In this document: piece by piece, positions 5,361 through 5,982 of the stretch | Position numbering within the stretch: position 1 is the first letter of the stretch | Layout of the letters: each line of letters opens with the position of its first letter | Assembly: GCA_006226225.1 (NCBI GenBank) | Contig: SBHI01000135.1 | Span: 1 to 5,982 of the forward strand | DNA: 5,982 nt | Reading direction: 5' to 3' | Origin: Alphaproteobacteria bacterium | GTDB lineage: Bacteria > Pseudomonadota > Alphaproteobacteria > Micavibrionales > CSBR16-224 | Program-made: the position numbers and the translations under genes | The notes under the pieces: generated by a model | Databases searched by the model: none | Told to the model about the DNA's origin: nothing | The model's input: the letters and a program-made list of their open reading frames with translations, nothing else

Positions 5361-5369
5361 CTTAAAACA

Positions 5370-5982
5370 GTGACACAGGCGGCCAAGAAAAATACGAGCG
5401 GAAAACAAAAGCCTTTACTTGCAGCACTTGCAGGAGAAAAAACATCTCACCCGCCTTTCTGGTTTATGCGGCAAGCCGGACGATACTTGCCGGAATACCG
5501 TGCATTGCGCAAGGATGCAGGTAGTTTTCTGGACTTGTGCTACACGCCTGAATTGGCAGCTGAAGTAACTGTACAGCCCTTGCGTCGTTTTGGCATGGAT
5601 GCCGCGATTTTATTCTCCGATATTCTGGTTGTTCCGCATGCTTTGGGGCAGGAGGTTGCTTTTCAGGAAAGCAAAGGGCCTGTTCTGGGCGCATTGGATA
5701 TTGCTGCGCTGGATGTTGACGCTATCCACGATAAAGCGGCACCCGTTTATGAGACCGTACGCCTTACAAGAGCGTTGCTGCGGGAGGATCCCGCGCTGGA
5801 TGATCAGGCATTGATCGGCTTTGCAGGGGCACCCTGGACGGTTGCGACCTATATGGTTGAAGGCGGCGGAAGTAAGGAATTCATGCGAATCCGTGAAATG
5901 ATGTACCGCAATCCGGATCAGCTTGATGCGCTGATCGCTGTGTTAACCGAAGCGACAACAGCATATCTGGCGCAGCAAATTG
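5370..5982 (+). CDS. hemE: Uroporphyrinogen decarboxylase, N-terminal part (3' end outside window)
   Basis: HemE decarboxylates the four acetate side chains of uroporphyrinogen III to give coproporphyrinogen III, a cytoplasmic step in heme synthesis that needs no cofactor. The gene starts with GTG, and 204 codons of an expected 340-350 lie in the window. Family landmarks are RQAGRYLPEYR (34-44), whose R34 and R38 match substrate-binding arginines. FSDIL (82-86) contains D84, equivalent to the catalytic Asp86 of the human enzyme. GFAGAPWTVATYMVEGGGS (150-168) contains Y161, matching human Tyr164. No residue expected in this part is missing. An ATG at codon 33 is too late, because it would remove most of the conserved N-terminal segment. 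The gene runs rightward from the putative origin. I see no convincing promoter; a TTGACC at 5164 has only a poor -10 partner. Confidence 0.97.
   Translation, partial: MTQAAKKNTSGKQKPLLAALAGEKTSHPPFWFMRQAGRYLPEYRALRKDAGSFLDLCYTPELAAEVTVQPLRRFGMDAAILFSDILVVPHALGQEVAFQESKGPVLGALDIAALDVDAIHDKAAPVYETVRLTRALLREDPALDDQALIGFAGAPWTVATYMVEGGGSKEFMRIREMMYRNPDQLDALIAVLTEATTAYLAQQI

Larger units (their letters stand above)
4951..5369. other. Putative chromosomal replication origin (oriC) next to hemE
   Basis: This 419-bp gap has no credible gene. It contains seven 9-mers with at most one mismatch to the DnaA box TTATNCACA, within 5005-5214. At equal base frequencies about 0.16 would be expected in 210 bp on both strands, somewhat more in AT-rich DNA. 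A 47-bp tract of about 15% GC (5234-5280) follows and could be the unwinding element. Genes on each side point outward. In Caulobacter crescentus and Rickettsia prowazekii the origin lies beside hemE, which is known biology. I see no CtrA site of the TTAA-N7-TTAA form. The location and box content make oriC the best reading. Alternatives are a DnaA-regulated hemE promoter region without origin function. Confidence 0.72.

Noticed and set aside
5182..5373. 63-codon open frame on the + strand with GTG start, whose stop overlaps the hemE GTG start as GTGA
   Set aside because: It lies in the AT-rich putative origin, has no ribosome site, low-complexity composition and no recognisable motif. The overlap looks accidental, though a leader peptide cannot be fully excluded.

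Overview
The window looks like chromosomal DNA of an alphaproteobacterium of moderate GC content. The evidence is the Rho and HemE sequences, the hemE-flanking layout, and an AT-rich gap beside hemE that carries many DnaA-box-like sites. I cannot name the genus from the sequence. A deep-branching or host-associated/predatory alphaproteobacterial lineage is a guess only.

Left part: the 3' end of rnr (RNase R, + strand, cut by the window edge) runs tail-to-tail, 3 bp apart, into a leftward unit. That unit is rho (transcription termination factor, 1696-3000) followed after 18 bp by a small four-helix membrane protein gene (1300-1677). Rho has a 238-bp upstream gap. It contains a good sigma70-type promoter (TTGACA, 17 bp, TAGAAA), which predicts a leader of about 175 nt with two small hairpins.

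Middle: a leftward two-gene unit lies at 3239-4950. An unrecognised 211-residue soluble protein is followed, with stop and start overlapping as TAATG, by an aminoglycoside-phosphotransferase-like (APH fold) kinase. The overlap, and the lack of a ribosome site of its own for the kinase gene, suggest translational coupling.

Right part: the 419-bp non-coding gap 4951-5369 separates the leftward genes from rightward hemE (uroporphyrinogen decarboxylase, GTG start at 5370, cut by the window end). The gap holds seven DnaA-box-like 9-mers with at most one mismatch to TTATNCACA within about 210 bp. It also holds a 14-bp palindrome, a 13-bp direct repeat and a 47-bp tract of about 15% GC. In Caulobacter and Rickettsia the chromosomal origin lies next to hemE, so I read this gap as the probable oriC. 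Genes on both sides point away from it, as expected for leading-strand coding near an origin.

A further pattern joins the two leftward units. A bipartite element (TGTAACATATT followed by CCGATTCC, read on the + strand) occurs upstream of both rho and the 211-residue gene. It may be a shared regulatory site. I found no CRISPR array, insertion sequence, tRNA or rRNA gene.
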